A DNA stretch of 64,000 bases, taken from NCBI RefSeq assembly GCF_000317695.1, contig NC_019771.1, positions 6,109,501 to 6,173,500 of the forward strand, written 5' to 3'. Shown here one piece after another: positions 1-9,234 of this stretch. The notes under the pieces were generated by a model, which searched no databases, was not told the DNA's origin, and saw only the letters and a program-made list of their open reading frames with translations. This DNA comes from Anabaena cylindrica PCC 7122. Its GTDB lineage: Bacteria > Cyanobacteriota > Cyanobacteriia > Cyanobacteriales > Nostocaceae. How positions within the stretch are numbered: position 1 is the stretch's first letter; every line of letters begins with the position of its first letter. The position numbers and the translations under genes were made by a program.

Positions 1-1152
1 GGAGGCATGAAAGGCATTACCTGGACGCAAGTAGCTCAGTATTGCGTATTGATTTTCGCATATTTGATTCCCGCAATTGCGATCGCATACAAACTAACAG
101 GTAATCCTATTCCCCAACTAGCTTTTACCACTAGTGATATCGCTGATAAACTCAACCTTATTCAACTTGACTTAGGTTTTAAAGAATACACTCAGCCCTT
201 TGCCAACAAATCAATGATCGATGTGCTATTCATCACCATTGCTTTGATGGTAGGAACTGCCGGTTTACCCCATATCATTGTCCGGTTTTACACAGTAAAA
301 AGTGTTCGTGCTGCCCGGTTTTCTGCTGGTTGGGCGTTATTATTTATCGCCATTCTCTATACCACAGCCCCGGCAGTCGGGATGTTTTCTCGTTATAATC
401 TAATTACTTCTTTGCATAATCAAACAATTGCCGAAGTACAGAAATTAGATTGGGTAAATAAGTGGGAAAAAACCAAACTTCTAACTTTTGAAGATAAAAA
501 TAAAGATGGACGTTTGCAACTAACCCCTAATCAAGAAACCAACGAAATTACAATTGATAAAGATATCATAGTTCTTTCTACCCCAGAAGTTGCTAATCTT
601 CCCCCTTGGGTAATTGCTTTAGTAGCGGCTGGTGGTTTAGCGGCTGCTTTATCCACAGCATCGGGTTTATTATTAGTAATTTCTAGTTCCGTTGCCCATG
701 ATGTTTATTACCGCATTTTTGATTCCACAGCTTCAGAGGAAAAACGGGTATTTGTAGGGCGGGTTGTCGTTGGTTTTGCCCTGGTTCTCGCTGGATATTT
801 TGGGGTAAATCCACCGGGATTCGTGAGTGAAGTGGTAGCTTTTGCCTTCGGTTTAGCGGCTGCAAGCTTCTTCCCGGTAATATTTTTGGGTATTTTCGAC
901 AAACGCACTAATTCTGAAGGTGCAATTGCTGGAATGTTAACAGGTTTGATATTTACAATTATCTACATCGTCGGCGTAAAATTTGCCGGGATGTCACCCT
1001 GGTTCTTTGGTGTTTCTGCTGAAGGAATTGGGACTTTAGGAATGATTATTAACTTTATTGTCACCCTGATAGTTTCCCGACTAACACCACCCCCACCCGC
1101 AGAAATTCAGGCTTTGGTAGAAGATTTACGCACCCCGATCATTGAAGAATAA
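1..1152 (+). CDS. Sodium:solute symporter (SSS family, ActP-like), 5'-truncated
   Basis: C-terminal two thirds of an SSS-family cation/solute symporter, an inner-membrane carrier. The frame is open to the window edge: bases 1-6 read Gly-Gly before the first Met, and family members have a G-M-K-G-hydrophobic segment here, so the true start lies upstream. Visible are TxAQY in the first helix, GTAGLPHIIVRF (the conserved loop near residue 80) and at least eight further hydrophobic segments. Around residues 158-170 an extramembrane insert reads DKNKDGRLQL, which looks like an EF-hand/dockerin-type calcium loop. Substrate (acetate-like organic acid) is inferred from the ActP resemblance only. The stop lies 20 bp before a heptamer repeat array. 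Confidence 0.85.
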   Translation, partial: GGMKGITWTQVAQYCVLIFAYLIPAIAIAYKLTGNPIPQLAFTTSDIADKLNLIQLDLGFKEYTQPFANKSMIDVLFITIALMVGTAGLPHIIVRFYTVKSVRAARFSAGWALLFIAILYTTAPAVGMFSRYNLITSLHNQTIAEVQKLDWVNKWEKTKLLTFEDKNKDGRLQLTPNQETNEITIDKDIIVLSTPEVANLPPWVIALVAAGGLAAALSTASGLLLVISSSVAHDVYYRIFDSTASEEKRVFVGRVVVGFALVLAGYFGVNPPGFVSEVVAFAFGLAAASFFPVIFLGIFDKRTNSEGAIAGMLTGLIFTIIYIVGVKFAGMSPWFFGVSAEGIGTLGMIINFIVTLIVSRLTPPPPAEIQALVEDLRTPIIEE

Positions 1153-1171
1153 AAAGAAAATGGGTAGAATT

Positions 1172-1820
1172 AATTACGAATTACGAATTACGAATTACGA
1201 ATTACGAATTACGAATTACGAATTACGAATTACGAATTACGAATTACGAATTACGAATTACGAATTACGAATTACGAATTACGAATTACGAATTACGAAT
1301 TACGAATTACGAATTACGAATTACGAATTACGAATTACGAATTACGAATTACGAATTACGAATTACGAATTACGAATTACGAATTACGAATTACGAATTA
1401 CGAATTACGAATTACGAATTACGAATTACGAATTACGAATTACGAATTACGAATTACGAATTACGAATTACGAATTACGAATTACGAATTACGAATTACG
1501 AATTACGAATTACGAATTACGAATTACGAATTACGAATTACGAATTACGAATTACGAATTACGAATTACGAATTACGAATTACGAATTACGAATTACGAA
1601 TTACGAATTACGAATTACGAATTACGAATTACGAATTACGAATTACGAATTACGAATTACGAATTACGAATTACGAATTACGAATTACGAATTACGAATT
1701 ACGAATTACGAATTACGAATTACGAATTACGAATTACGAATTACGAATTACGAATTACGAATTACGAATTACGAATTACGAATTATGAATTACGAATTAC
1801 GAATTACGAATTACGAATTA
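1172..1820. repeat. Heptamer tandem array (AATTACG)~93
   Basis: About 93 head-to-tail copies of AATTACG with a single visible change (C to T at 1786). It is a short tandemly repeated repetitive (STRR) element of the kind known in heterocystous cyanobacteria. Seven is not a multiple of three, so all three plus frames read the same stop-free heptapeptide N-Y-E-L-R-I-T. The minus strand, in contrast, has TAA in every frame once per 21 nt. The array begins 20 bp after the symporter stop and ends at the base before the stop codon of the convergent TPR gene. Confidence 0.97.
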
Positions 1821-2660
1821 TTACCCCAGTTCTTGAATATTCTTCATTACTTGTTGGTACAAATCTTTGTTACCTTCTTTATCAAAAATAGCTGCTGCCC
1901 TTTGCAAATCTTGCAGGGCCCCACGTTTGTCTCCAATAGCTGCAAGGGCATTTCCTCGATTATTAAAAGCGGGGCCAAAGTTAGGATTGAGGCGAATGGC
2001 TTGATTATAATCTGCGATCGCTTTCTGTTGATCTCCCTGGGCAAAGTAAGTATTGCCTCTGTTATTATAAGCAACAGAATAGTTCTGATCTATGCGAATA
2101 GCCTCAGTGTAATCAGCCACAGCCCCGTTTTTATCTCCTTGGGCAGAACGGGCATTTCCTCGGTTATTGAAGGCTTCAGCATAGTTAGGGGCCAAGCGGA
2201 TAGCTTCATTGTAATCTGCGATCGCAGCTTGTTGATCTCCCAGAGATGCACGGGCATTGCCCCGGTTATTGTAAGTTTCGCCATCATTGGGGTTGAGGCG
2301 TAATGCTTGATTATAATCTGCGATCGCACCCTCTTTATTACCCGCGTCAAAATATGCCAAACCCCGACTTTTAAAAGCGGGAGCATATTGAGAATTGAGA
2401 CTAATCGACTTACTATAGGCAGCAATAGCAGCTTCAGAATTGCCCTTAGCGTGTTGATTTTGCCCTTGAATATAGAATTCTCCCGCTTTGGATGTATTCG
2501 CTGTCAGACGATTGGGAGGACTAACTCCTACTTCTGTCACCAAAACGTCCTGATTTCTACTACAAGCAACGCATAACATTCCGCTTAAAGCAGTAAAAAA
2601 AGCTATGGTGAATAATCTGCCTAATACTTGCCATTTAGGTGTCAATAACTGCCATTCCAT
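1821..2660 (-). CDS. TPR-repeat protein with N-terminal membrane anchor/lipoprotein-like signal
   Basis: 279 aa. Residues 13-33 form a hydrophobic export segment ending L-C-V-A-C-S; the cysteine at about 33 could be lipidated, but the lipobox is imperfect (Cys at -3). From about residue 60 there are six consecutive 34-residue TPR units with the usual consensus (A-Y/F-N-N-R-G-N-A, G-D-x-x-x-A-I-A-D-Y-N-x-A-I-R-L-x-P-N). The product is therefore an exported or membrane-held protein-interaction scaffold; the partner is unknown. The stop codon is immediately followed on the coding strand by the TAATTCG array, so the 3' UTR is pure repeat. Confidence 0.85.
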   Translation of the reverse strand: MEWQLLTPKWQVLGRLFTIAFFTALSGMLCVACSRNQDVLVTEVGVSPPNRLTANTSKAGEFYIQGQNQHAKGNSEAAIAAYSKSISLNSQYAPAFKSRGLAYFDAGNKEGAIADYNQALRLNPNDGETYNNRGNARASLGDQQAAIADYNEAIRLAPNYAEAFNNRGNARSAQGDKNGAVADYTEAIRIDQNYSVAYNNRGNTYFAQGDQQKAIADYNQAIRLNPNFGPAFNNRGNALAAIGDKRGALQDLQRAAAIFDKEGNKDLYQQVMKNIQELG

Positions 2661-3049
2661 ATGTTTTTATAAACCGCTTTCACTCCCGGAGGAAATTAGT
2701 ACCAAAATCTATTTTTTCACTCCATAATAATTCTAACTAATGCTAAAAATTTTAACTCACTTAACCAGCTTTCCTCATATTCTTTATTTTTTAATAAAAT
2801 CATCTTCAAAGTTTAAACATAAGTTTTTAAATTTAATGTGTAAATAATTTCTTTTTTTGTGTTTCATTTGTTCTCTAATCACTCAAATCAACTATAGGAA
2901 TCCGGTTTGATTATTGAAAATATCCGTAGCATAACGCATCAAACCCTTGAGAATAGTGCGTTACGGATTTCATCCTAACGCGCCCTAATAAGGTCAAATT
3001 AACTAGTTACAAACCCTCTTGCTATTTGCTCCAATCTAAATATTTATGA
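2661..3049. other. Gene-free AT-rich spacer with an imperfect inverted repeat
   Basis: No coding sequence seen. Positions 2922-2969 hold an imperfect inverted repeat (ATCCGTAGCATAACGCAT against GTGCGTTACGGAT) that could fold as a hairpin. It resembles the small GCGTTACGG-type dispersed repeats common in Nostocales. The remainder is simple T/A-rich DNA. Confidence 0.5.
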
Positions 3050-3967
3050 CTAATTATTTACCTCATTTTCTGTTGTTTTGGCAGTTAGTCGCCACACAGG
3101 AGTATTTTCGATATCCACCTCTAATTGTTCCAAGTTTTTACCTAAATCTTTTTGTATTTTTTCAGTCAGCGTAATTGAAAAATCTAAATCAACATCGTCA
3201 TTTTCCATTAATCGTACTAATTCTTTAAACTTAACTTTTACAGTTTTGCGTTCATAATTACTGATTTGGCAATATGCCGTTTCTGACACATTTTGAGCCT
3301 GCATAGCTTTTTTTAATCGCTCTTGCAAATGTTCAAATTCTGAATTAATCAGCTTTCGTTGCTGTTCAACTTCCGTATATGTTTCCGAAAGTAGAGTTAA
3401 GTTTTCTGTTTCAGGTGCTGGGTTAATTGTGGCTTGCAATGCCAATAACTGTGAGTGGATTTGAGCTAAATAAATGCAATCGAAATAAGCATATTCTATT
3501 TGCTCATCAGTTAAAGGTCTTATCCCCCAATCACTACTTTGTTCTTGTTTATCAATACCATGAAAATTACACAAGACTGTAGCTAAAGTTTTTAGTTGAT
3601 AATTAGGTAAAGGTAAAATATAGTAGGGTATTTGTTTGGCAATTTCTAAAGTACAAGTAATATTTTTAGCTTTTTTACTTCCTAAAAACTTGACATCATA
3701 ACTAGCATTATGAAATACCTTTTCAATATCCACATTCATCATTATTTGCTCAATAAAATCAGCAATTACCTCCGACTGTTCTAAGACATCCAAAATGTAA
3801 ATGCTATTACCACTCATATCTTGAGGATTATCCAATATCTGAATCAGCGATAATTTGGGATGACGACTTTTATAGTCAGCAACTTCTGTATCTATCCACA
3901 GAGTTTGTGCTTTGCTATATTTAGCAATCAGGCAACGAATTTCGCTGGCAGCAGTAATATAAGGCAT
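3050..3967 (-). CDS. Ribonuclease D-like 3'-5' exonuclease (DEDDy)
   Basis: 305 aa. The DEDDy exonuclease motifs are all present: Exo I W-I-D-T-E (Asp26, Glu28), Exo II F-H-N-A-S-Y-D-V-K-F-L (Asp at about 91) and Exo III Y-A-Y-F-D (Tyr-x3-Asp at about 160). These coordinate two metal ions for 3'-5' hydrolysis. The last ~130 residues are charged and helical, without a clear HRDC domain, so it is shorter than E. coli RNase D. RNA is the likely substrate (tRNA 3' maturation or turnover). It stands alone; nothing in the neighbourhood points to a particular pathway. Confidence 0.85.
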   Translation of the reverse strand: MPYITAASEIRCLIAKYSKAQTLWIDTEVADYKSRHPKLSLIQILDNPQDMSGNSIYILDVLEQSEVIADFIEQIMMNVDIEKVFHNASYDVKFLGSKKAKNITCTLEIAKQIPYYILPLPNYQLKTLATVLCNFHGIDKQEQSSDWGIRPLTDEQIEYAYFDCIYLAQIHSQLLALQATINPAPETENLTLLSETYTEVEQQRKLINSEFEHLQERLKKAMQAQNVSETAYCQISNYERKTVKVKFKELVRLMENDDVDLDFSITLTEKIQKDLGKNLEQLEVDIENTPVWRLTAKTTENEVNN

Positions 3968-4144
3968 TGGTAGATGTAGGGGGAGTGTAACTTAGTCATA
4001 GTTTTCTAAATTAACATTTTGTGACTAAATTTGCTCTTTGCTGCCCTACTATTATGATTACTTTTTTCAAAAATGTCTGCCAATCTGCCAAGATACTCAT
4101 AAAGATAGATGCAGTTCTTTTTGAAAAAGCGCAAATTGAAATGT

Positions 4145-5164
4145 ATGCAAAAATTAATAAATCGTCAGTGGCGTTTGGCTAGTCGTCCTGTTGGTGAAAT
4201 CAAAGAAAGTGATTTTGAGTATCGGGAAGAACCAATTCCCAGTCCAAAAGATGGTGAAATACTGGTACGCAATATCTATCTTTCTCTAGATCCTACCCAT
4301 CGTATTTGGATGAGCGATAGACCCCAGTATATGCCTCCTATAGGAATTGGGGAAGTCATGCGTGGTTTAGTTATCGGTGTTGTTGAAGATTCCAAAAATC
4401 TCAAATTTCAACCAGGAGATTTAGTTTCTGGTGCGCTAGGATGGCAAAATTACGCAATAGCTTCCTCTGGAAACCTTATCAAATTACCTCAACCTTTAGC
4501 AGTTCCTCTCACTGCTTTTATGGGTCCCCTCAGTTTTATTGGTTGTACCGCCTATTTTGGACTACTGGATATAGGAAAACCCCAAGCAGGGGAAACTGTT
4601 GTTGTTTCAGCAGCTTCCGGTGCAGTTGGTTCCCTGGTGGGACAAATTGCCAAAATTAAAGGTTGTCGTGTGGTAGGTATCACTGGTTCTGAGGAGAAAT
4701 GTCAATGGTTGCTAGAAGAACTCGGTTTTGATGCTGCAATTAACTATAAAACCGCAGATTTAATCCCAGCTTTAGCAAAATTCTGTCCTCATGGTATTGA
4801 TGTGTATTTTGAGAATGTTGGCGGTGCAATTCTTGATGCTGTTTTGACACAGGTAAATTTAAATGCACGCATTCCTCTATGCGGGTTAATTTCCACTTAT
4901 AATGCTGAAGAAGCTGTACCTGGCCCCTATAATTTCAGCCAGATTTTAATGAAGCGCGTGCTTGTACAAGGTTTTATTGTCAATGATTATGTTTCGCAAT
5001 GGGATGTTGCTTTTAGAGATATTGGTCAGTGGTTACAAGAAGGTAAAATTAAATATACTCAAGAAATTGTTCCAGGTTTGGAAAATGCACCCCAAGCAAT
5101 TCTCAAACTTTTTGATGGTCGTAAGATGGGAAAATTGATCATACAAATTTCTGACGAACCATAA
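4145..5164 (+). CDS. NADP-dependent medium-chain dehydrogenase/reductase (CurA/PTGR type)
   Basis: 339 aa from the Met at 4145, where the family's usual N-terminus M-Q-K-L-I-N-R-Q-W begins. An in-frame ATG at 4109 would add a basic 12-residue extension with no better ribosome site. The GroES-like N-terminal half carries the L-S-L-D-P-x-x-R segment of the leukotriene B4 dehydrogenase/CurA group. The Rossmann half has S-A-A-S-G-A-V-G-S-L-V-G-Q, the AxxGxxG NADP loop. No structural or catalytic zinc cysteines are seen, as expected for this group. It probably reduces the C=C bond of alpha,beta-unsaturated carbonyls in the cytosol. A bidirectional terminator follows. Confidence 0.9.
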   Translation: MQKLINRQWRLASRPVGEIKESDFEYREEPIPSPKDGEILVRNIYLSLDPTHRIWMSDRPQYMPPIGIGEVMRGLVIGVVEDSKNLKFQPGDLVSGALGWQNYAIASSGNLIKLPQPLAVPLTAFMGPLSFIGCTAYFGLLDIGKPQAGETVVVSAASGAVGSLVGQIAKIKGCRVVGITGSEEKCQWLLEELGFDAAINYKTADLIPALAKFCPHGIDVYFENVGGAILDAVLTQVNLNARIPLCGLISTYNAEEAVPGPYNFSQILMKRVLVQGFIVNDYVSQWDVAFRDIGQWLQEGKIKYTQEIVPGLENAPQAILKLFDGRKMGKLIIQISDEP

Positions 5165-5186
5165 TCAGAAAAATATCCATTAAAAA

Positions 5187-5210
5187 GGCTCAGGTATCAA
5201 TACCTGAGCC
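5187..5210. terminator. Bidirectional intrinsic terminator
   Basis: Perfect 11-bp stem GGCTCAGGTAT / ATACCTGAGCC with a 2-nt centre. It is flanked by AAAAA on the left (a T-run for the minus strand) and AATTCTAAATT on the right. It lies between the convergent oxidoreductase and RRM genes and would serve both. Confidence 0.85.
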
Positions 5211-5276
5211 AATTCTAAATTCAATTAAGTTATTAAGCCTGTTGAATTAGCTAAAAGACTAGATTGAGTCTATAGC

Positions 5277-5585
5277 TTAGTAACGGTTACGAGCGCCGCC
5301 GCCACCACTGCGATTACCACCACCGAAGGAGCCACCTCTGTCTTCTCTGGGTTTAGCCTTATTTACTTTAAGGTCACGTCCCATCCACTCAGCGCCATCG
5401 AGGGCATCAATAGCTGTGGTTTCTTCTTCATCTGTACCCATTTCTACGAAACCAAAACCGCGCAGTTTACCTGTTTCACGGTCGGTAGGTAGTTGAACAC
5501 GTTTCACTGAACCATATTCTGCAAAGACCGCAGTTAGGTTGTCTTGGGTAACTTCATAAGAGAGGTTGCCTACGTAAATTGACAT
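5277..5585 (-). CDS. RRM-type RNA-binding protein (cyanobacterial Rbp)
   Basis: 102 aa. One RRM fold: RNP2 I-Y-V-G-N-L (residues 3-8) and RNP1 L-R-G-F-G-F-V-E-M (about 42-50), followed by a short Gly/Arg/Asn-rich tail (G-G-G-N-R-S-G-G-G-G) from about residue 85. These are the single-RRM, glycine-tailed cyanobacterial Rbp proteins, several of which are cold-induced RNA chaperones. The ~180-bp A/T-rich stretch upstream with a long presumptive 5' leader is where cold control would lie, but I see no diagnostic element. Monocistronic, ended by the terminator at 5187-5210. Confidence 0.95.
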   Translation of the reverse strand: MSIYVGNLSYEVTQDNLTAVFAEYGSVKRVQLPTDRETGKLRGFGFVEMGTDEEETTAIDALDGAEWMGRDLKVNKAKPREDRGGSFGGGNRSGGGGARNRY

Positions 5586-5765
5586 AGAATGTCTCCAAAA
5601 TCATAAGAGTGCAGAGATTTAGATTTCGGAGAAAAGTCTGGAAATATCAAAAGGAAAAAGCCCATCAATGTTAAGAACAAACGCCGTCGCCGAATTACTT
5701 CTCAATTACTATGATGGCATAACAATTAACTCTTGACAAAAAAGAGGCAAAAATTTTACATAAGG

Positions 5766-7388
5766 TTATATAAACACATCAAATTTGATGAGGTTAATAT
5801 CCAAATTTGTAACCCCATTAAGGATAGCCAGAGTTTTGTCACCAAAGCTAATCTCAGTATTGCCGCTCATTTCATGTAAAAGCAAAGTAGCTGCGGAAAT
5901 ACCAAGGGCAGCAGCACCATTAATACTAATCACATCAATACCAATCTCAAAGTCGAGAATTGTATTAGCCGTATCTGGTAGTTCAGCGTTAGCAATGAAG
6001 AAATGGTCAGCACCAGCACCACCACTGATGAGATTATCACCACCAGACTGTACAAAAAATTTATCGTTGCCATCACCGCCCAAAGCCCTATCAACACTAC
6101 CCAGGTAAAAGGTATCATGGCCTGAACCACCTGACATTCGACTATCACCTTTACCATCTGTAGCATCAAAAATGTCATCTCCTGAACCGCCAAAGGCGCG
6201 ATCGCTGTTATTGACATATATAATGTCATTGCCACTACCTAAGAAAGCGCGGTTATCACTGGCATGACTTTTAATCGCCAAGTCAACTTCATCACTACCA
6301 CCACCAGTAAATACAATATCTACAACAGCTTCTAAATCCACACCTGCAATTAATTCATCATTTCCCGGAGTTCCAAATACTAACTGGCTTTCTGTAGGGA
6401 AAAAAGTTATACCAACAGGACGCTCAAGAACTGGGTTTGTGGGAACTAAAACCTGAAATGGATTAACAGGTGAACTACTCTCAGTATCATATTTGAGAAT
6501 CGCACCTTGTTCAGTAGTCACATCAAAACCAACTGTGAGTAAATCACCATTAGGGGCAAAAGCCAAACTACCAATAAAATTATTGCTGGGTGGTGTCTCA
6601 GTTGTATAATTTGTAGAAAGGGTATCGACTAACTCCCCACTCTCCAAGTCATAGCGGCGGATGTCGTTAGCAAAATCACTCACATACAAATCACCATCTT
6701 CACCAAGAGCTAAACCAAGCAAACTGACAAAGCCAAAGCTATCTGGGGAAGGCTGAGGTGTAGCAAAAACTGTGGGTGTTGCTCCTGCTATTAGTGAGTT
6801 GTAACGTAAAACCTGACTAGATAAACCTGCACTAAAATCAGGGAAAGCTTCTCCAGTATCAGGATTAACTTTGGCTACACTACCTTGAGTTGTCACATAG
6901 AGACTGTTGTTAATAAAAAGTAGCCCGTTGGGTCCATTTAAACCACCTACTTGACCATTTCCCTGGGCAAAAACATCAATGAATTCACCAGTTGAACCGT
7001 TGTAACGCAATATTTGGTCACTGAGGAAACTAGCAACGTAAAAATTACCATCTGGACCATAAGCAATACCGTAGGGACGAACTAACCCTCCGCTTTCATC
7101 TAATGCTGTATCTGGGTTATCTCCCACAAATACATCAATAAAGTTACCAGTTTGACCATCAAACCTCAATATAGAAGAACCTCCTACTTCTGATCTACTG
7201 GCTATATAAAGGTCGCTTTTACCATCACCATTTCCATCTGGCCCAAAGAGTAAGGTGTCGGGGTCTTCCAGTCCACCCAAACCAGAGGTGATAAACTCAC
7301 CTAAATAGTTTCCTGTATAAGCATCAAAGCGGAGAACATTATCGCCTCTGGTGTTACCAACTAGAATACTACTATTTATGTTTTGCAT
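5766..7388 (-). CDS. NHL/beta-propeller protein with C-terminal RTX calcium-binding repeats
   Basis: 540 aa, no N-terminal signal peptide. Residues ~1-345 contain repeated blades of the type L-R-F/Y-D-x-x-T-G-x-F-I-D-V-F and Y-G-P-D-G-x-F-Y-V, a beta-propeller as in NHL/SMP-30-like proteins. Residues ~350-470 carry haemolysin-type nonapeptides (G-G-S-G-D-D, G-G-D-G-N-D, G-G-A-G-A-D), a calcium-binding beta-roll. A type I secretion-like C-terminal region follows. Such proteins are normally exported by an ABC/HlyD/TolC type I system; the link to the HlyD-containing exporter at 11.6-21.7 kb is not supported by anything in the sequence. Confidence 0.85.
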   Translation of the reverse strand: MQNINSSILVGNTRGDNVLRFDAYTGNYLGEFITSGLGGLEDPDTLLFGPDGNGDGKSDLYIASRSEVGGSSILRFDGQTGNFIDVFVGDNPDTALDESGGLVRPYGIAYGPDGNFYVASFLSDQILRYNGSTGEFIDVFAQGNGQVGGLNGPNGLLFINNSLYVTTQGSVAKVNPDTGEAFPDFSAGLSSQVLRYNSLIAGATPTVFATPQPSPDSFGFVSLLGLALGEDGDLYVSDFANDIRRYDLESGELVDTLSTNYTTETPPSNNFIGSLAFAPNGDLLTVGFDVTTEQGAILKYDTESSSPVNPFQVLVPTNPVLERPVGITFFPTESQLVFGTPGNDELIAGVDLEAVVDIVFTGGGSDEVDLAIKSHASDNRAFLGSGNDIIYVNNSDRAFGGSGDDIFDATDGKGDSRMSGGSGHDTFYLGSVDRALGGDGNDKFFVQSGGDNLISGGAGADHFFIANAELPDTANTILDFEIGIDVISINGAAALGISAATLLLHEMSGNTEISFGDKTLAILNGVTNLDINLIKFDVFI

Positions 7389-7847
7389 ATTTCTGTAAAG
7401 CTATCAGGGGTTAGGTAAAATTAAGGTATGACCTTTGTAACAATTTACCATGATTGATAACAATGTTGTGGGGGCGTTGTGCGATCGCATCTCTATCAAC
7501 TTCAATCACAGTACTAGTTTATACTTAACAATTATACGAGAATTATAATTACCAATATCTGATTAAACCCGCTCTAGCATAGTTATTTCCTATTCTTTGC
7601 TTTCGTGGGTATCCCAAGCTACCAAACCAACTCCCTAGACAGTAGTTAACAGTACAACAGTACCTGCAAAGCATAGATTAATGTCTATATAGTACAGCGG
7701 TAAACTTTTTCAACATAAACACCCGCTATTAGTTATAATTTCCTATAATGTGAAAAAATTCTTAAGATTAGCGTAAAAATTACATTAAGATAAATATTAC
7801 GCTTCTATTAAACTGACTAGCTGATACCCAAATTAGGAGGATTATTT
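7389..7847 (+). promoter_or_regulatory. Spacer carrying the fba promoter region
   Basis: 459 bp without a gene. A TATAAT hexamer at 7744-7749 is the most likely -10 element for the aldolase gene, leaving a ~95-nt AT-rich leader; no good -35 is visible 17 bp upstream. The ribosome site AGGAGG sits at 7836-7841, six bases before the fba start. Confidence 0.4.
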
Positions 7848-8921
7848 ATGGCGCTTGTACCAATGCGGTTGCTTTTGGATCACGCTGCTGAAAACGGTTA
7901 CGGCATACCAGCTTTTAACGTTAACAACTTAGAGCAGATTCAGGCAATCATGAAAGCGGCGGCTGAGACAGATAGCCCCGTAATTTTACAAGCTTCTCGC
8001 GGCGCTCGTAATTATGCCGGAGAAAACTTTCTACGCCACCTGATTTTGGCAGCAGTAGAAACCTACCCTGAGATTCCCATTGTCATGCACCAAGATCATG
8101 GTAATGCTCCTTCTACCTGCTACTCAGCAATCAAGAACAACTTCACCAGCGTGATGATGGATGGTTCTTTAGAAGCTGACGCTAAGACACCTGCAAGCTT
8201 TGAGTACAACGTTAAAGTTACCAGCGAAGTTGTCAACGTCGCTCACTCCTTGGGTGTCAGCGTTGAAGGTGAACTCGGTTGTTTAGGTTCTCTAGAAACC
8301 GGTGCTGGTGAAGCTGAAGATGGTCACGGTTTTGAAGGTACACTAGACCATTCTCAACTGTTAACTGACCCTGATGAAGCTGTTAGCTTTGTAGAAGCAA
8401 CTCAAGTAGATGCTTTGGCTGTTGCTATCGGTACTAGCCACGGTGCTTACAAGTTTACCCGTAAGCCTACTGGGGAAATTTTGGCTATCAGCCGTATCGA
8501 AGAAATTCACCGTCGTTTGCCTAACACCCACTTGGTAATGCATGGTTCTTCTTCTGTACCAGAAGATTTACTTGCACTTATTAACCAATATGGTGGTGCA
8601 ATTCCTGAAACCTACGGTGTACCTGTAGAAGAAATTCAAAAAGGTATCAAGAGTGGTGTACGTAAAGTAAATATCGACACCGATAATCGTCTAGCTATCA
8701 CTGCTGCTGTCCGTGAAGCTTTGGCAGCTAATCCTAAGGAATTTGATCCTCGTCACTTCCTCAAGCCTTCTATCAAATATATGCAGAAGGTTTGTTCAGA
8801 TCGCTATCAAGAATTTGGTACCGCTGGTAATGCAAGCAAGATTAAGCAAGTTTCTTTAGAAGATTTTGCTGCTAAATATGCTAAGGGCGAATTGGTAATG
8901 AGAGCTGCTGCTAAGGTTTAA
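7848..8921 (+). CDS. fba: Class II fructose-1,6-bisphosphate aldolase (Calvin cycle type)
   Basis: 357 aa, full length for the cyanobacterial/proteobacterial CbbA-type enzyme. It cleaves or forms fructose-1,6-bisphosphate (and sedoheptulose-1,7-bisphosphate in the Calvin cycle) with a catalytic zinc. Seen are G-I-P-A-F-N-V-N-N-L near the N-terminus, M-H-Q-D-H-G-N (zinc His and catalytic Asp region, ~80-86), V-E-G-E-L-G near 140, G-T-S-H-G-A-Y-K-F (His ligand and phosphate site), V-M-H-G-S-S-S and K-V-N-I-D-T-D. The ATG is preceded by AGGAGG at good spacing. It is monocistronic with a strong terminator behind it, as expected for a highly expressed housekeeping gene. Confidence 0.97.
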   Translation: MALVPMRLLLDHAAENGYGIPAFNVNNLEQIQAIMKAAAETDSPVILQASRGARNYAGENFLRHLILAAVETYPEIPIVMHQDHGNAPSTCYSAIKNNFTSVMMDGSLEADAKTPASFEYNVKVTSEVVNVAHSLGVSVEGELGCLGSLETGAGEAEDGHGFEGTLDHSQLLTDPDEAVSFVEATQVDALAVAIGTSHGAYKFTRKPTGEILAISRIEEIHRRLPNTHLVMHGSSSVPEDLLALINQYGGAIPETYGVPVEEIQKGIKSGVRKVNIDTDNRLAITAAVREALAANPKEFDPRHFLKPSIKYMQKVCSDRYQEFGTAGNASKIKQVSLEDFAAKYAKGELVMRAAAKV

Positions 8922-8968
8922 TCTTTTTCAGCAATAAATTGGGTATAGCGATGCTATGCCCATATATT

Positions 8969-9005
8969 AAAAACCGGGTGCGTTACTCCCGGTTTTTTGT
9001 TTTTA
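8969..9005 (+). terminator. Intrinsic terminator of fba
   Basis: Stem AAAAACCGGG / CCCGGTTTTT (8969-8978 with 8988-8997), 9-nt loop, then TTGTTTTT. A second weak inverted repeat, GGGTATAGC / GCTATGCCC at 8941-8961, precedes it. Confidence 0.9.
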
Positions 9006-9234
9006 GGTTAGAAAATGGCACAAATAAATTCTTTAATCGCTTTATTTGTCTAAATTAGGATTTACAGGATGTTTCGTCTCAGTGATTATCTTTGATTTGT
9101 AAGGTTGATAGCTATACTGCTTCTGAACTCTTAACCCTCATAGATAACTTTTATGACTTACGCTACGCTACCAGTAAACCCTAAGCAGGTAGGTGGAAGA
9201 TCAAAATATATTTCGTTTTATACAATGGCTGAAA

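Noticed and set aside
1172..1820. CRISPR-like array
   Set aside because: Perfect 7-bp tandem units without spacers; no cas genes anywhere in the window.
1142..1891. 249-codon ORF encoding a repeated N-Y-E-L-R-I-T peptide
   Set aside because: It is the heptamer array read in a stop-free frame; all three plus frames give the same peptide, and there is no ribosome site or flanking coding sequence.
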